Source: JBOGJG01 sp050747825 (GTDB lineage: Bacteria > Acidobacteriota > UBA6911 > RPQK01 > JBOGJG01). From it: a DNA stretch of 35,085 bases. A program made the translations under genes and the position numbers. The first letter of the stretch is position 1. Each line of letters begins with the position of its first letter. The notes under the pieces were generated by a model, which saw nothing but the letters and a program-made list of their open reading frames with translations, ran no database searches and had not been told where the DNA came from. The DNA lies in NCBI GenBank assembly GCA_050747825.1, contig JBOGJG010000169.1, forward strand, positions 1 through 35,085, in the 5' to 3' direction. Of this stretch, positions 1 to 9,479 are shown in pieces.

Positions 1-37
1 TCTTTAGGTTGTTCCGAATCACTTGGGGAGATACCCG

Positions 38-133
38 GGCTAACACTCAGCGCAAGTTTTATAGAGATCACCGGTCGTCTGCCGGCGGGCGCGAGCCCGC
101 CGGTAGACGGTCCGGTGCATCGACGGGTTGGGC
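38..133. repeat. attC-like imperfect inverted repeat
   Basis: A strong hairpin lies at 76-90/95-109 (15 paired bases with one mismatch, loop GCGA), with an outer extension ACCGG (70-74)/CCGGT (112-116). Outside it are GGCTAAC (38-44) and GTTGGGC (127-133). The second fits the integron attC R' consensus GTTRRRY exactly; the first misses RYYYAAC at one base. The 96-base span is normal for an attC site. The inner L boxes are not convincing. The reverse-strand reading through it gives a tail starting PNPSMHRT, of a kind I recall at the ends of integron-cassette proteins. It could instead be an unrelated dispersed intergenic repeat. Confidence 0.4.
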
Positions 134-216
134 GTCACCGCTGCGCTGCCGATCCACCTCGGCCGCGGAGCCGGAGGACACGACCGAGAGCCAAGGGCCA
201 ACGCGCGAGCAGTAGC

Positions 217-399
217 TAGATGAAAGACCGCACCGGCGGCGAGCGCATACAACACAAGCGAGTAGGCCTGGAAGAGTGCTGTCCAACCCAAGATGACGGT
301 GACCACCCCGACATACATCGGGTTTCTCGTGTACCGATACAGCCCGCGAACAACCAATCTCTTCGGAGCGTCGATGGGCGCCGGCGTCCCCCGCCCGAA
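217..399 (-). pseudogene. Remnant of isoprenylcysteine carboxyl methyltransferase-like gene
   Basis: Read from 399 down, the minus strand gives FGRGTPAP, then APKRLVVRGLYRYTRNPMY and a hydrophobic stretch ending AVFHL near 217. This is the recognisable middle of ICMT/PEMT-family membrane methyltransferases (the GxYRYxRNPMY region). The N-terminal membrane helices are missing: an in-frame stop lies about five codons upstream of the first conserved residue. The C-terminal EEP...FG..Y motif is also absent, because the sequence turns into non-homologous DNA and then the attC-like repeat. An open frame continues to 40, but its tail is only translated repeat. I call it a dead fragment; a truncated cassette gene is the alternative. 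Confidence 0.6.
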
Positions 400-471
400 G
401 CTAACTAGCCCTTAATGGGGCACATTTGGGGCCCGCGAATTTTGGAAGGCTGGAAGCTCTGGAAAATTAAG

Positions 472-543
<72 letters not shown>

Positions 544-605
544 TCGGAGGCTGTATTTTAGCATTAGAGGAGTGGCATCTTCGAATTTAATTTTGGCGCG
601 GCGGC

Positions 606-611
606 TATACT
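606..611 (+). promoter_or_regulatory. -10 box of a probable leaderless promoter
   Basis: TATACT ends 6 nt before the ATG at 618, so transcription would start at or beside the start codon. There is no usable Shine-Dalgarno sequence: the G run directly abuts the ATG. No clear -35 is visible. Confidence 0.4.
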
Positions 612-617
612 GGGGGG

Positions 618-1826
618 ATGTTCTCGAGAAGGTCCGAGTATGCTGAGAGCAACAATCGGCTGAGCCGTTTGCTGCACGAACAAAGGGGACGGGGATGCCA
701 GATCCTGGATCTCACGGAATCGAATCCGACCCGCGCGGACTTCAGCTACCCGGATCAAGAGATCCTGGCTGCTCTGGCTGAGCCGGCCTCACTTCTGTAC
801 CAGCCGGCTCCCCTCGGGCTGCTGAAGGCTCGGGAAGCTATCGCCGACTACTACGCACAACGAGGAGGACAACAGCAACGCAGCACCGTAAATCCCGAGC
901 ATATCCTGCTGACCGCCAGCACCAGTGAAGCCTACTCCTATCTTTTTAAGATCCTCGCCGATCCCGGAGATCAGGTTCTCGTGCCGCAGCCCGGCTACCC
1001 ACTTTTCGAGTTCCTGGCCCGCGGAGAGTCGGTTGAGGCTCTTCCCTATCGGCTTCTTTACCAGGACGGCTGGCAGATCGACATCGAATCCTTATCCCGG
1101 CAAATCAGCCCGAGAAGCCGTGCGCTGGTCTTAATCCATCCCAATAATCCAACCGGCTCCTTTGTAAAGGCCGAGGAATGGACTGTCATTCAAAATCTCT
1201 GTGCTCGTCATAATCTGTCCATCATCTGCGATGAGGTTTTTTTCGACTTCCCGCTGGAGAGCAGCCTCAATCCCGTCGATCCCCTCTGCCATTCTCCATT
1301 ATTCGATTCCGGAGTTCTCATTTTCGTCCTGAATGGACTGTCGAAAATCGTGGGTCTTCCGCAGATGAAGCTGTCCTGGTTGGTTCCCAAAGGGCCTGCG
1401 GCAAAAACTCAGGATGCTTTAAGAAGACTTGAAGTCATCTCCGACACTTTCCTGTCAGTTAATACTTTAATTCAGCATGCGACCGCTAAACTATTGCCGC
1501 TAAGACGAATATTTCAGCAACAAGTGCGTCAGAGAACAAGCTCGAATCTCGAGTTCCTGCAGGAAATTCTGGAAGGGTCTACCGCGACCGTTTTGAAGGT
1601 CGAGGGTGGATGGTACGCCATCATCCGCCTTGCTCAAACACGAACGGAGGAAGAATGGGTGCTTCACCTGCTGGAGCAGTACGACCTTCTCCTGCATCCG
1701 GGTTATTTCTATGATTTCTCCCGGGAAGCTTTCGTCGTGGCCAGTCTGATCCCTCCAGAGAAAGCGTTTCGAGAAGGAACCCAGCGGCTGCTCCAGGCGT
1801 GCTCAGAACATCTGCGTGCCCCATAG
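618..1826 (+). CDS. Pyridoxal-phosphate aminotransferase, class I/II
   Basis: A 402-residue fold-type I aminotransferase, probably acting on an amino acid/2-oxoacid pair in the cytoplasm; the substrate cannot be told. Visible PLP-site features are NNPTG (176-180), the pyridine-nitrogen aspartate in CDEVFF (D205), and the Schiff-base lysine in NGLSKIVGLPQMKLSW (K243). The N-terminal DLTESNPTRADF (31-42) is the substrate-side loop typical of alanine/aspartate-type members. The ATG at 618 follows a -10-like TATACT by 6 nt and has no proper ribosome site, which suggests a leaderless message. It stands alone on the plus strand, and its last 24 bases overlap the 3' end of the convergent kdsD. Confidence 0.88.
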   Translation: MFSRRSEYAESNNRLSRLLHEQRGRGCQILDLTESNPTRADFSYPDQEILAALAEPASLLYQPAPLGLLKAREAIADYYAQRGGQQQRSTVNPEHILLTASTSEAYSYLFKILADPGDQVLVPQPGYPLFEFLARGESVEALPYRLLYQDGWQIDIESLSRQISPRSRALVLIHPNNPTGSFVKAEEWTVIQNLCARHNLSIICDEVFFDFPLESSLNPVDPLCHSPLFDSGVLIFVLNGLSKIVGLPQMKLSWLVPKGPAAKTQDALRRLEVISDTFLSVNTLIQHATAKLLPLRRIFQQQVRQRTSSNLEFLQEILEGSTATVLKVEGGWYAIIRLAQTRTEEEWVLHLLEQYDLLLHPGYFYDFSREAFVVASLIPPEKAFREGTQRLLQACSEHLRAP

Positions 1827-2759
1827 ATCATGCAGGTGGATGACGCCCGTGAGTCTTCCTGCGGAGTCGGTGACCATCAGTGAAGTGATCTTGCGCTGCT
1901 CGAGAAGGTTAAGAGCGGCTGTGGCCAATTCGTTTTCGCTGATGGTCATCGGATTTTTAGTCATACATTCCCCGGCGCTCCGGGAGAGGATTCGATCGCG
2001 GTCGCGCTGCAGCAGCCGTCTCAGGTCGCCATCCGAAATAACACCGAGCAAGCGGCCCTCTTGATCCAGGACACTGGTAACGCCAAGACCCTTGCGGGAC
2101 ATCTCGTAAATCACGTCGTCCATCGATGCATCGGCGGTCACAGCGGGAACTCGATCGCCGCTATGCATTAACTCGCTGACCCGGCACAGGCGCTTACCCA
2201 GTTGGCCTCCCGGATGGAGGCGGGCAAAATCCTCCAGGCGAAAGCCTTTCTTTCCTGAGAGCACAATTGCCAGCGCGTCTCCCAGCGCCAGGGCGGCGGT
2301 GGTCGAAGCCGTGGGCGCCAGACCGAAAGGGCAGGCTTCCTGGTCCACGCTGACATCCAGGGCCACCTCGGAACCCCGGCCCAGCGTGGAATCCTTATCA
2401 CCCACCATTGAAATGAGCGGTATGCCCAGCCGCTTGAGCGTCCCCAGAAGCTTTACCAGCTCTTCAGTTTCTCCACCGTTGGAGAGGGCCAAAACAACAT
2501 CTCCCTGGGCCAGCATGCCGAGGTCCCCATGCAGCGCTTCGGCCGGGTGCAGAAAAAGAGCAGGAGTTCCGGTGCTGGCCATTGTGGCAGCGATCTTGCG
2601 GCAGATCAGGCCCGACTTTCCCATGCCGGTAGTCACTACCCGTCCCCGGCAGTTTGCGAGCAGATCAACAGCCCTGTCGAAACCATCGTCCAGGCGGGAG
2701 ATCAAGGCGGAAATCGCCTCAGACTCAATTTGCAAGACCTTACGAGCGATATCTTTCAT
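1803..2759 (-). CDS. kdsD: Arabinose-5-phosphate isomerase, KpsF/GutQ family
   Basis: Interconverts D-ribulose 5-phosphate and D-arabinose 5-phosphate, the first committed step towards Kdo. At 318 residues it has the usual length and architecture: an N-terminal SIS sugar-isomerase domain (about 30-170, with TTGMGKSG and LHPAEALHGDLGM) and two CBS domains (about 200-318, with GVTSVLDQEGRLLGVISDGDLRR and SLMVTDSAGRLTGVIHLHDL split across them). It is last in the kdsB-pyrG-kdsA-kdsD operon, 16 nt behind kdsA, which supports KdsD rather than a gut-operon GutQ. Its stop lies inside the convergent aminotransferase gene (24-nt overlap). Confidence 0.93.
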   Translation of the reverse strand: MKDIARKVLQIESEAISALISRLDDGFDRAVDLLANCRGRVVTTGMGKSGLICRKIAATMASTGTPALFLHPAEALHGDLGMLAQGDVVLALSNGGETEELVKLLGTLKRLGIPLISMVGDKDSTLGRGSEVALDVSVDQEACPFGLAPTASTTAALALGDALAIVLSGKKGFRLEDFARLHPGGQLGKRLCRVSELMHSGDRVPAVTADASMDDVIYEMSRKGLGVTSVLDQEGRLLGVISDGDLRRLLQRDRDRILSRSAGECMTKNPMTISENELATAALNLLEQRKITSLMVTDSAGRLTGVIHLHDLWGTQMF

Positions 2760-2775
2760 AAGAGCAATGCCCTCA

Positions 2776-3612
2776 TCAGGCCCGCTTTACCACCTGGTCG
2801 ATCTCCTGCAGCTCGAGCAACAGCGGCTTCAGCAGATCGATTTGAAGCGCATTGGGGCCGTCACTGAGCGCCTTTTCGGGCCGATCATGCACTTCCATAA
2901 AAAGCCCGTCCACCCCGACGGCGACAGCAGCGCGGGCCAGAAAAGGGATGAACTGTGACTGGCCTCCCGTCGAACTGCCGGCTCCTCCGGGGAGCTGCAC
3001 GCTGTGAGTGGCATCGAAAACGACTGGAAATCCCAACGATCGAAGGATGGGCAGGGATTTAAAATCAACTACCAGATTGTTGTACCCAAAGGAAACTCCG
3101 CGTTCGGTGAGCAAAAGACGGTCCCCGCCGGCTTCCGTGACTTTCTCGATAATGTTTCTCGCGTCCCAGGGCGCCAGAAACTGTCCCTTCTTGATATTCA
3201 CAACCTTCCCCGTACGTGCGGCAGCGACCACCAGGTCTGTCTGGCGGCAGAGAAAGGCGGGGATCTGGAGAACATCCAATACCTGCGCAGCCGACGCCAC
3301 CTGCTCGATCCCGTGCACGTCTGAAAGAACCGGAAGATCGTAGTCGTCGCGGACCTGCTGCAGAACTTGCAGACCCTCTTCCAATCCAGGACCACGAAAG
3401 GACTGGATTGCGGTCCGGTTCGCTTTGTCATAAGAGGCCTTGAATACAAGTGTCACGCCCACGTCAGAGGCGACCTCCTTGAGACGGTGAGCGAGCTCAA
3501 GGCAGTGCTGCCGACTTTCAATGACACAGGGGCCGGCGATCAGAAAGAAGGTTTGATTTCCGCCGAGAGTCCATTGGCGGAGGGTGATCGTACGAGTGCT
3601 GGAAAAAGTCAT
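2776..3612 (-). CDS. kdsA: 3-deoxy-8-phosphooctulonate (Kdo-8-P) synthase
   Basis: Condenses phosphoenolpyruvate with arabinose 5-phosphate to Kdo 8-phosphate in the cytoplasm. The 278 residues form a DAHP-synthase-type TIM barrel. The FLIAGPCVIES motif carries Cys29; in this family Cys here, together with the later His, Glu and Asp ligands (FDATHSVQ, FMEVHDRP, ALSDG), marks the metal-dependent class as in Aquifex, whereas E. coli has Asn. Phosphate-site motifs KASYDKANRT and KKGQFLAPW are intact. The first codons (MTFSSTRTITL) and the 18-nt gap to the pyrG stop lie in an inverted copy of the TCACGAG repeat, so no clean ribosome site is visible and the start could shift a few codons. Confidence 0.94.
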   Translation of the reverse strand: MTFSSTRTITLRQWTLGGNQTFFLIAGPCVIESRQHCLELAHRLKEVASDVGVTLVFKASYDKANRTAIQSFRGPGLEEGLQVLQQVRDDYDLPVLSDVHGIEQVASAAQVLDVLQIPAFLCRQTDLVVAAARTGKVVNIKKGQFLAPWDARNIIEKVTEAGGDRLLLTERGVSFGYNNLVVDFKSLPILRSLGFPVVFDATHSVQLPGGAGSSTGGQSQFIPFLARAAVAVGVDGLFMEVHDRPEKALSDGPNALQIDLLKPLLLELQEIDQVVKRA

Positions 3613-3630
3613 TCGTCACTCGTGTGTTAG

Positions 3631-5258
<1,628 letters not shown>

Positions 5259-5283
<25 letters not shown>

Positions 5284-6017
5284 TCTCTCTCCTTGGGCAT
5301 ATTCTCCAACAGCAGTCTGACACGATCGACGTCGCTGGCGGTGTCCACTCCCAGGCTGTCCACCTGGGCCGTAACAACTCGGATGGCGAACCCGTTTTCC
5401 AGAAATCTCAACTGCTCCAGGCTTTCCGTCATCTCCAGTGAGGAGGGTCTCAAGCCAGGCAGATTGGCCAGAAACTGGCGACGATACCCGTAGATTCCCA
5501 GATGCTTAAAGAAGACAGCCGGCTGCCTCCTGGCAAAGGGAATCGCATGGCGCGAGAAATAAAGCGCGTCGCCTTCTTGGTTTACGACCACTTTCACGAC
5601 GTCCGGACTCTCGATTTCCGCACGGTCTGCGATTTCCACGCGGGCGGTCGTTACCTGAACCTGTTCGTCCTCTTCAAAAGGAGTGCACACCTGGTCGATG
5701 GTTTCGGGAGAAATGAGAGGTTCGTCTCCCTGGATGTTGATGAAGATCTCGGCCGGGAGTGACTGCGCTACTTCCGCGACCCGGTCCGTTCCGCTGCGAT
5801 GCTCCGGACTGGTCATCATCACTTTCCCTCCAAAGCTCTGGACGGTCTCATAAATGCGGCGATCGTCGGTGGCAACCACCACCTGGTTCAGGCGTTTGGC
5901 CAGACAGGCGCGTTCATAGACCCATTGGATCATCGGTTTACCTGCCATTTCGATGAGAGCTTTGCCTGGGAGTCGCAAGGACGCGTAGCGGGCCGGAATG
6001 ACGCCAGTATAGCGCAT
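5259..6017 (-). CDS. kdsB: CMP-Kdo synthetase (3-deoxy-manno-octulosonate cytidylyltransferase)
   Basis: Activates Kdo with CTP to CMP-Kdo, the donor for lipid A-core assembly. At 252 residues it matches the family. It shows VIPARYASLRLPGKAL (nucleotide-binding loop), VVATDDRRI, FINIQGDEPLI (metal-binding region) and LEMTESLEQLRFLENG near the C-terminus. I start it at the ATG at 6017 (MRYTGVIPARYAS), because the nine-codon upstream extension is outside the family consensus. It is the first gene of the operon, and its 3' end overlaps the pyrG start by 25 nt. There is no Shine-Dalgarno sequence; TACTCT (6028-6023) ends 5 nt before the ATG, as in a leaderless message. Confidence 0.94.
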
Positions 6018-6022
6018 GACCA

Positions 6023-6028
6023 AGAGTA
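6023..6028 (-). promoter_or_regulatory. -10-like box before kdsB
   Basis: On the minus strand TACTCT is followed by TGGTC and the kdsB ATG. The spacing suits a leaderless start. Alone this is weak evidence; it gains weight from similar spacing at other unit heads in this window. Confidence 0.3.
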
Positions 6029-6111
6029 CACGAAAGGCGCCCAAAGTTCAAAGGGTGGGTGGCGGGTGATGACTGAAGGCCGGCGTGTGTCAGATCCAGC
6101 GGCTATGCTGG

Positions 6112-6570
6112 ATGTGCGTGTATTGCGATCGGAGCCCACATTTTTTGCTGAGCCCACATTTTTTGCTGCCGGCAGCCGCGACTGTGTGGCTGGGAGCGAT
6201 CTTTGCGGCGCCTTATGCCCGTGAGCAGGGGCATTGGGCCGCTCCGTTCATTTATTACTTCTTTCACCAGATCTGTCATCAGATTCCGGAGCGAAGTTTT
6301 TTCTGGGCCGGTCACAGTCTGGCGGTTTGCCAGCGCTGCCTGGGCCTATACCTGGGATTCTGGATAGGACTGATCTGCATCCCGCTTCTGACTGCTCCGG
6401 TGAAATGGCTATTAAAGAACCCGCGCTGCGTGGCCTACTTTTTTGTGCCGCTGGGAATCGACTGGGCGACCGGCGGAACGGCATTTAGCCGCTCTCTGAC
6501 AGGGCTTCTGGCCGGCTTGCCGGTATCGGTTCTACTTTGGGAGGCGGGGTCAGATCTCGAGACGCTATGA
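6112..6570 (+). CDS. DUF2085 family small membrane protein
   Basis: About 152 residues. It shows the DUF2085 signature FHQICHQIPERSFFWAGHS followed by VCQRCLGLYLG, i.e. paired His/Cys residues that look able to bind a metal or redox centre at the membrane. Hydrophobic segments flank the signature: one near the start (AAATVWLGAIFAAPYA) and two or three after it. The function of the family is unknown. The start is uncertain: ATG at 6112 is preferred, with GTG at 6085 possible. Residues SPHFLL occur twice in a row from a perfect 18-bp tandem duplication near the N-terminus. The stop overlaps the next gene's ATG by 4 nt (ATGA), so the two are translationally coupled. Confidence 0.75.
   Translation: MCVYCDRSPHFLLSPHFLLPAAATVWLGAIFAAPYAREQGHWAAPFIYYFFHQICHQIPERSFFWAGHSLAVCQRCLGLYLGFWIGLICIPLLTAPVKWLLKNPRCVAYFFVPLGIDWATGGTAFSRSLTGLLAGLPVSVLLWEAGSDLETL
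6133..6168. repeat. Perfect 18-bp tandem duplication
   Basis: Two adjacent identical 18-mers (6133-6150 and 6151-6168), each starting AGCCCACA and ending TTTGCTG. They are in frame in the DUF2085 gene and encode SPHFLL twice. The perfect identity suggests a recent slippage event. Confidence 0.9.
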
Positions 6571-7142
6571 TGGACAAACTGGAAAAAATGTGGGTTCCGG
6601 CGCTGATTGGGGGAGTCCTCCTGGGGGTCGGCTCGGCCTTACCCATCGTCTACTACCTCAACTGTGCCTGCTGCGGAGTTGTCATCGGCGGCGGCCTGCT
6701 GGCCTCTTATCTCTATCTCAAAGACCGGCCAGCCCATTTACCCTCTGCGGATTACGGAGAAGGGGCGCTGCTGGGGTTTCTGACTGGAGTTATCGGAAGC
6801 CTTACCTGGACCTTCGTAGCCACTGTCCTGCAATACATTCAGGTCCAGTTAGGCATAACGATGCAGCAATGGTCTGAGGTGGAAGAAGCCCTGAGCGACC
6901 CTGAGATACCGCCCATCGTGCGTGAGGTGCTCGAGAGGATGATGGGTGGAGACGGGTTCAATTTCTTGTTCGTGATCACCATGCTGTTCTCAACCTTCAT
7001 CATCTCGATCATCTTTGCCACGCTGGGTAGCATCCTGGGGGTGGCTCTTTTCCAGAGGCGCCGGCCTCCGCAGTTACCGACGCAGGAGATTGTGCCGCCG
7101 CAGCCGCCCACGCCACCGACTCCGCCGCCGCCTCCGGATTAG
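6567..7142 (+). CDS. Uncharacterised membrane protein with proline-rich tail
   Basis: About 191 residues from MMDKLEKMW; the second ATG at 6570 is also possible. I do not recognise a named family with certainty. Hydrophobic segments lie at about 8-30 (ALIGGVLLGVGSALPIVYYL), 32-50 (Cys-containing, CACCGVVIGGGLLASYLYL), 65-90 and 130-160. An acidic amphipathic stretch between the last two (WSEVEEALSDPEIPPIVREVLERM) and a cytoplasm-like tail of repeated Pro/Thr follow. The layout resembles DUF4199/zinc-ribbon-associated small membrane proteins. The ATGA overlap with the DUF2085 gene implies co-expression and perhaps a complex. The gene ends 3 bp from the convergent phoU stop with no visible terminator. 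Confidence 0.72.
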   Translation: MMDKLEKMWVPALIGGVLLGVGSALPIVYYLNCACCGVVIGGGLLASYLYLKDRPAHLPSADYGEGALLGFLTGVIGSLTWTFVATVLQYIQVQLGITMQQWSEVEEALSDPEIPPIVREVLERMMGGDGFNFLFVITMLFSTFIISIIFATLGSILGVALFQRRRPPQLPTQEIVPPQPPTPPTPPPPPD

Positions 7143-7145
7143 CTT

Positions 7146-7817
7146 TTACCGGTAGTCCTTCAGTTTCTCCAAGTGACGGATGTCCTTACCTTCCACCATG
7201 AAGACGACCATCTCGGCGATATTTGAACTGTGGTCTCCGATGCGCTCCAGGTACTTGATGATATAGACCAGGTGAGTTGCGCGAGTGATGGTATTCTTGT
7301 CCGCCACCATCAACTCGATAAGCTCATTGAGAATTTGATCGTGGTGATCATCCACCAGATCGTCATCGTCGATCACCTGCCGGGCCAAGACGACATCCTG
7401 ATCCACAAAGGCATTCAGGGCACTCGTCAGCATCTTCTGAGCGGCACTTCCCATGGCGGACAAATGCTGAACGGGACTGAGACTGGGACCATCCATGATG
7501 GCCAGCCCATGCTCGGAAATGTCCGCAGACATGTCGCCGATCCTTTCCAGGTCTTTGACGATCTTCAAAGCAGTGGTAATGAAGCGCAGATCACGCGCCA
7601 CCGGCTGGCGCAGCGCCAGAACGTAAAAGCAAAGGCCGTCGATCTGAATCTCCGTCAGGTCGATTTCAGCATCCCGGCCCATTACGTCCTGGGCCAGCTT
7701 GCGATCCTGATTATTGAGGGAGAGAATGGCGTCTCCAATATTCCGCTCAACCTTGGCACCCATCTCCAGGAGTTGTTTCTTTAAGCGATTCAACTCCTCT
7801 TCGAATCGACGTTCCAT
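7146..7817 (-). CDS. phoU: Phosphate-specific transport regulator PhoU
   Basis: Negative regulator linking the Pst transporter to the PhoR/PhoB system; peripheral at the inner membrane. The 223 residues are the usual length and consist of two three-helix repeats. Each carries the metal-binding E/DxxxD-type motif, seen as LERIGDMSADISE (about residues 90-102) and LERIGDHSSNIAEMVV (about 190-205). It is last in the pst operon, 4 nt behind pstB. Confidence 0.95.
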   Translation of the reverse strand: MERRFEEELNRLKKQLLEMGAKVERNIGDAILSLNNQDRKLAQDVMGRDAEIDLTEIQIDGLCFYVLALRQPVARDLRFITTALKIVKDLERIGDMSADISEHGLAIMDGPSLSPVQHLSAMGSAAQKMLTSALNAFVDQDVVLARQVIDDDDLVDDHHDQILNELIELMVADKNTITRATHLVYIIKYLERIGDHSSNIAEMVVFMVEGKDIRHLEKLKDYR

Positions 7818-7821
7818 GGAA

Positions 7822-8592
7822 TTATCCGAACCTGCCGGTAATGTAATCTTCCGTTTTTTTCCGAGTTGGATTCGTAAAGATCACCTGCGTTTCTCCGAAT
7901 TCTACCAATTCTCCGATATAGAAGAAAGCCGTATAGTCACTGACTCGCGCCGCCTGCTGCATGTTGTGGGTGACAATGACGATCGTATACTCGTTCTTCA
8001 AACCGTTGATCAACTCTTCGATGCGGGCCGTGGCAATGGGGTCAAGCGCGCTGGCCGGCTCGTCCATGAGCAGGACCTGTGGCTCGATAGCCAGAGCGCG
8101 GGCAATGCAGAGGCGCTGCTGCTGTCCGCCGGAGAGATCCAGCGCCGAGCGGTGCAGCGCGTCCTTAACCTCATCCCAAAGAGCGGCGTCTTGCAGGCTC
8201 TTTTCAACTCGCTCCTCAATCGACCTTTTATTCTTCCACCCGTTGATTCTCAGCCCGTAGGCGATATTGTCAAAAATGGATTTTGGAAAGGGATTGGACT
8301 TTTGAAAAACCATACCCACCTGGCAGCGCAAGGCGACAACATCCATCTTCGGATCGTAGATATCCTGACTGTCCAGCAGAATACTCCCCTGAACACGCGT
8401 CCCCGGAATGATGTCGTTCATGCGATTCAGACACCTCAGAAATGTCGATTTTCCGCATCCGGATGGACCGATCAATCCCGTCACCCGGCGCGTGGCGATT
8501 GAAAGCGTGATCTTCTTCAAGGCCTGAGCGGCGCCGTAGTAGAAATCAAGCTCCCGAACTTCGATCTTGATTTCCTGATTTTCGATGGCCAT
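7822..8592 (-). CDS. pstB: Phosphate ABC transporter ATPase PstB
   Basis: Powers high-affinity phosphate import. The 256 residues contain Walker A GPSGCGKST (about 42-50), the PstB-typical RCLNRMND after it, the signature LSGGQQQRLCIARAL, Walker B VLLMDEPASALD and the switch His in IVIVTHNMQQAARV. It overlaps pstA by one base (8592) and precedes phoU. Confidence 0.97.
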   Translation of the reverse strand: MAIENQEIKIEVRELDFYYGAAQALKKITLSIATRRVTGLIGPSGCGKSTFLRCLNRMNDIIPGTRVQGSILLDSQDIYDPKMDVVALRCQVGMVFQKSNPFPKSIFDNIAYGLRINGWKNKRSIEERVEKSLQDAALWDEVKDALHRSALDLSGGQQQRLCIARALAIEPQVLLMDEPASALDPIATARIEELINGLKNEYTIVIVTHNMQQAARVSDYTAFFYIGELVEFGETQVIFTNPTRKKTEDYITGRFG

Positions 8593-9479
8593 CAGCTCTG
8601 CCCCTTCTGAAAACGGCTGCGCAGCCAGATCGCAATTGCATTCATCAAAAGCAGCAACGGTAAGAGCACCGAAATGGCAGCAGCCGCGTTGACATGAAAG
8701 CCGGCCTGGGGCCTCGATACCCAGTTGAAGATCTGGATCGGCAGAACCGTAAAAGGAGATAGGATATTCTCCGGGACAAAGGCAACGTAAGTCAGGGCGC
8801 CGATGGTAATCAGAGGAGCCGTTTCTCCGATCGCCCTGGAGAGCGCCAGAATGGTTCCGGTCAGGATACCCGAGAAGGCCCCTGGCAGGACCTGAAAACG
8901 AATGGTCTGCCAGCGTGTAGCGCCGAGAGCATAGGAAGCCTCTCGAATAGAGAACGGCACCGTTCTCAACGCCTCTCGAGAGGCGATGATCACGATGGGC
9001 AGGATCAGGAGAGCAAGCGTCAGCGCGCCAGTCATTAAACTCCGACCCAACCCGAACATTCGGGCAAAGATGGCCAATCCCAGCAGCCCGTAGATGATCG
9101 ACGGCACTCCAGCCAGGTTGGCAATGTTCACGTCAATCAGATTATAGAACGAGGTCGCCAACCGCCCTTCCGAGCTCGAGTACTCCTCCAGATAAATGGC
9201 CGCCGCCACTCCGATTGGAAATGCCATTAGCGCGGTTAGAAACATGACATAAATGGTTCCCGCCAGGGCGGGAAAAACTCCAGCCCGCTCAGGAAATCTG
9301 GATGGGGCACTGGTCAGGAATTGCCAATCGATCCGTCTAAGTCCCTGGTAAAAAACCTGGATCAGCAAAGTGGCCAGTACGAGCAAGACAACGACCAGAA
9401 TCAGGATGCAGAGTCCCTTGAAGAGCCTTTCCTCCCAGAGTCTTGCCTTTCGCGAGGGACGAGAAAGCCCGCCGTTCAA
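8592..9479 (-). CDS. pstA: Phosphate ABC transporter permease PstA
   Basis: One of two inner-membrane permease subunits for phosphate. The 295 residues have six hydrophobic segments and the ABC permease coupling loop around EASYALGATRWQTIRFQVLPG. Typical PstA motifs LEEY, NIANLAGVPSIIYGLLGL and ALSRAIGETAPLI are present. It overlaps pstC by 4 nt and pstB by 1 nt. Confidence 0.96.
   Translation of the reverse strand: MNGGLSRPSRKARLWEERLFKGLCILILVVVLLVLATLLIQVFYQGLRRIDWQFLTSAPSRFPERAGVFPALAGTIYVMFLTALMAFPIGVAAAIYLEEYSSSEGRLATSFYNLIDVNIANLAGVPSIIYGLLGLAIFARMFGLGRSLMTGALTLALLILPIVIIASREALRTVPFSIREASYALGATRWQTIRFQVLPGAFSGILTGTILALSRAIGETAPLITIGALTYVAFVPENILSPFTVLPIQIFNWVSRPQAGFHVNAAAAISVLLPLLLLMNAIAIWLRSRFQKGQS

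Noticed and set aside
40..357. Intact 105-residue methyltransferase gene
   Set aside because: It lacks the N-terminal helices and the C-terminal EEP motif; its tail is translated repeat DNA and the start is a forced TTG.
2299..2958. 219-residue plus-strand frame opposite kdsD/kdsA
   Set aside because: No domain is seen, and both genes on the other strand are full length with conserved motifs.
7714..8502. 262-residue plus-strand frame opposite phoU/pstB
   Set aside because: It is antisense to clear pst genes, with composition typical of a shadow frame.
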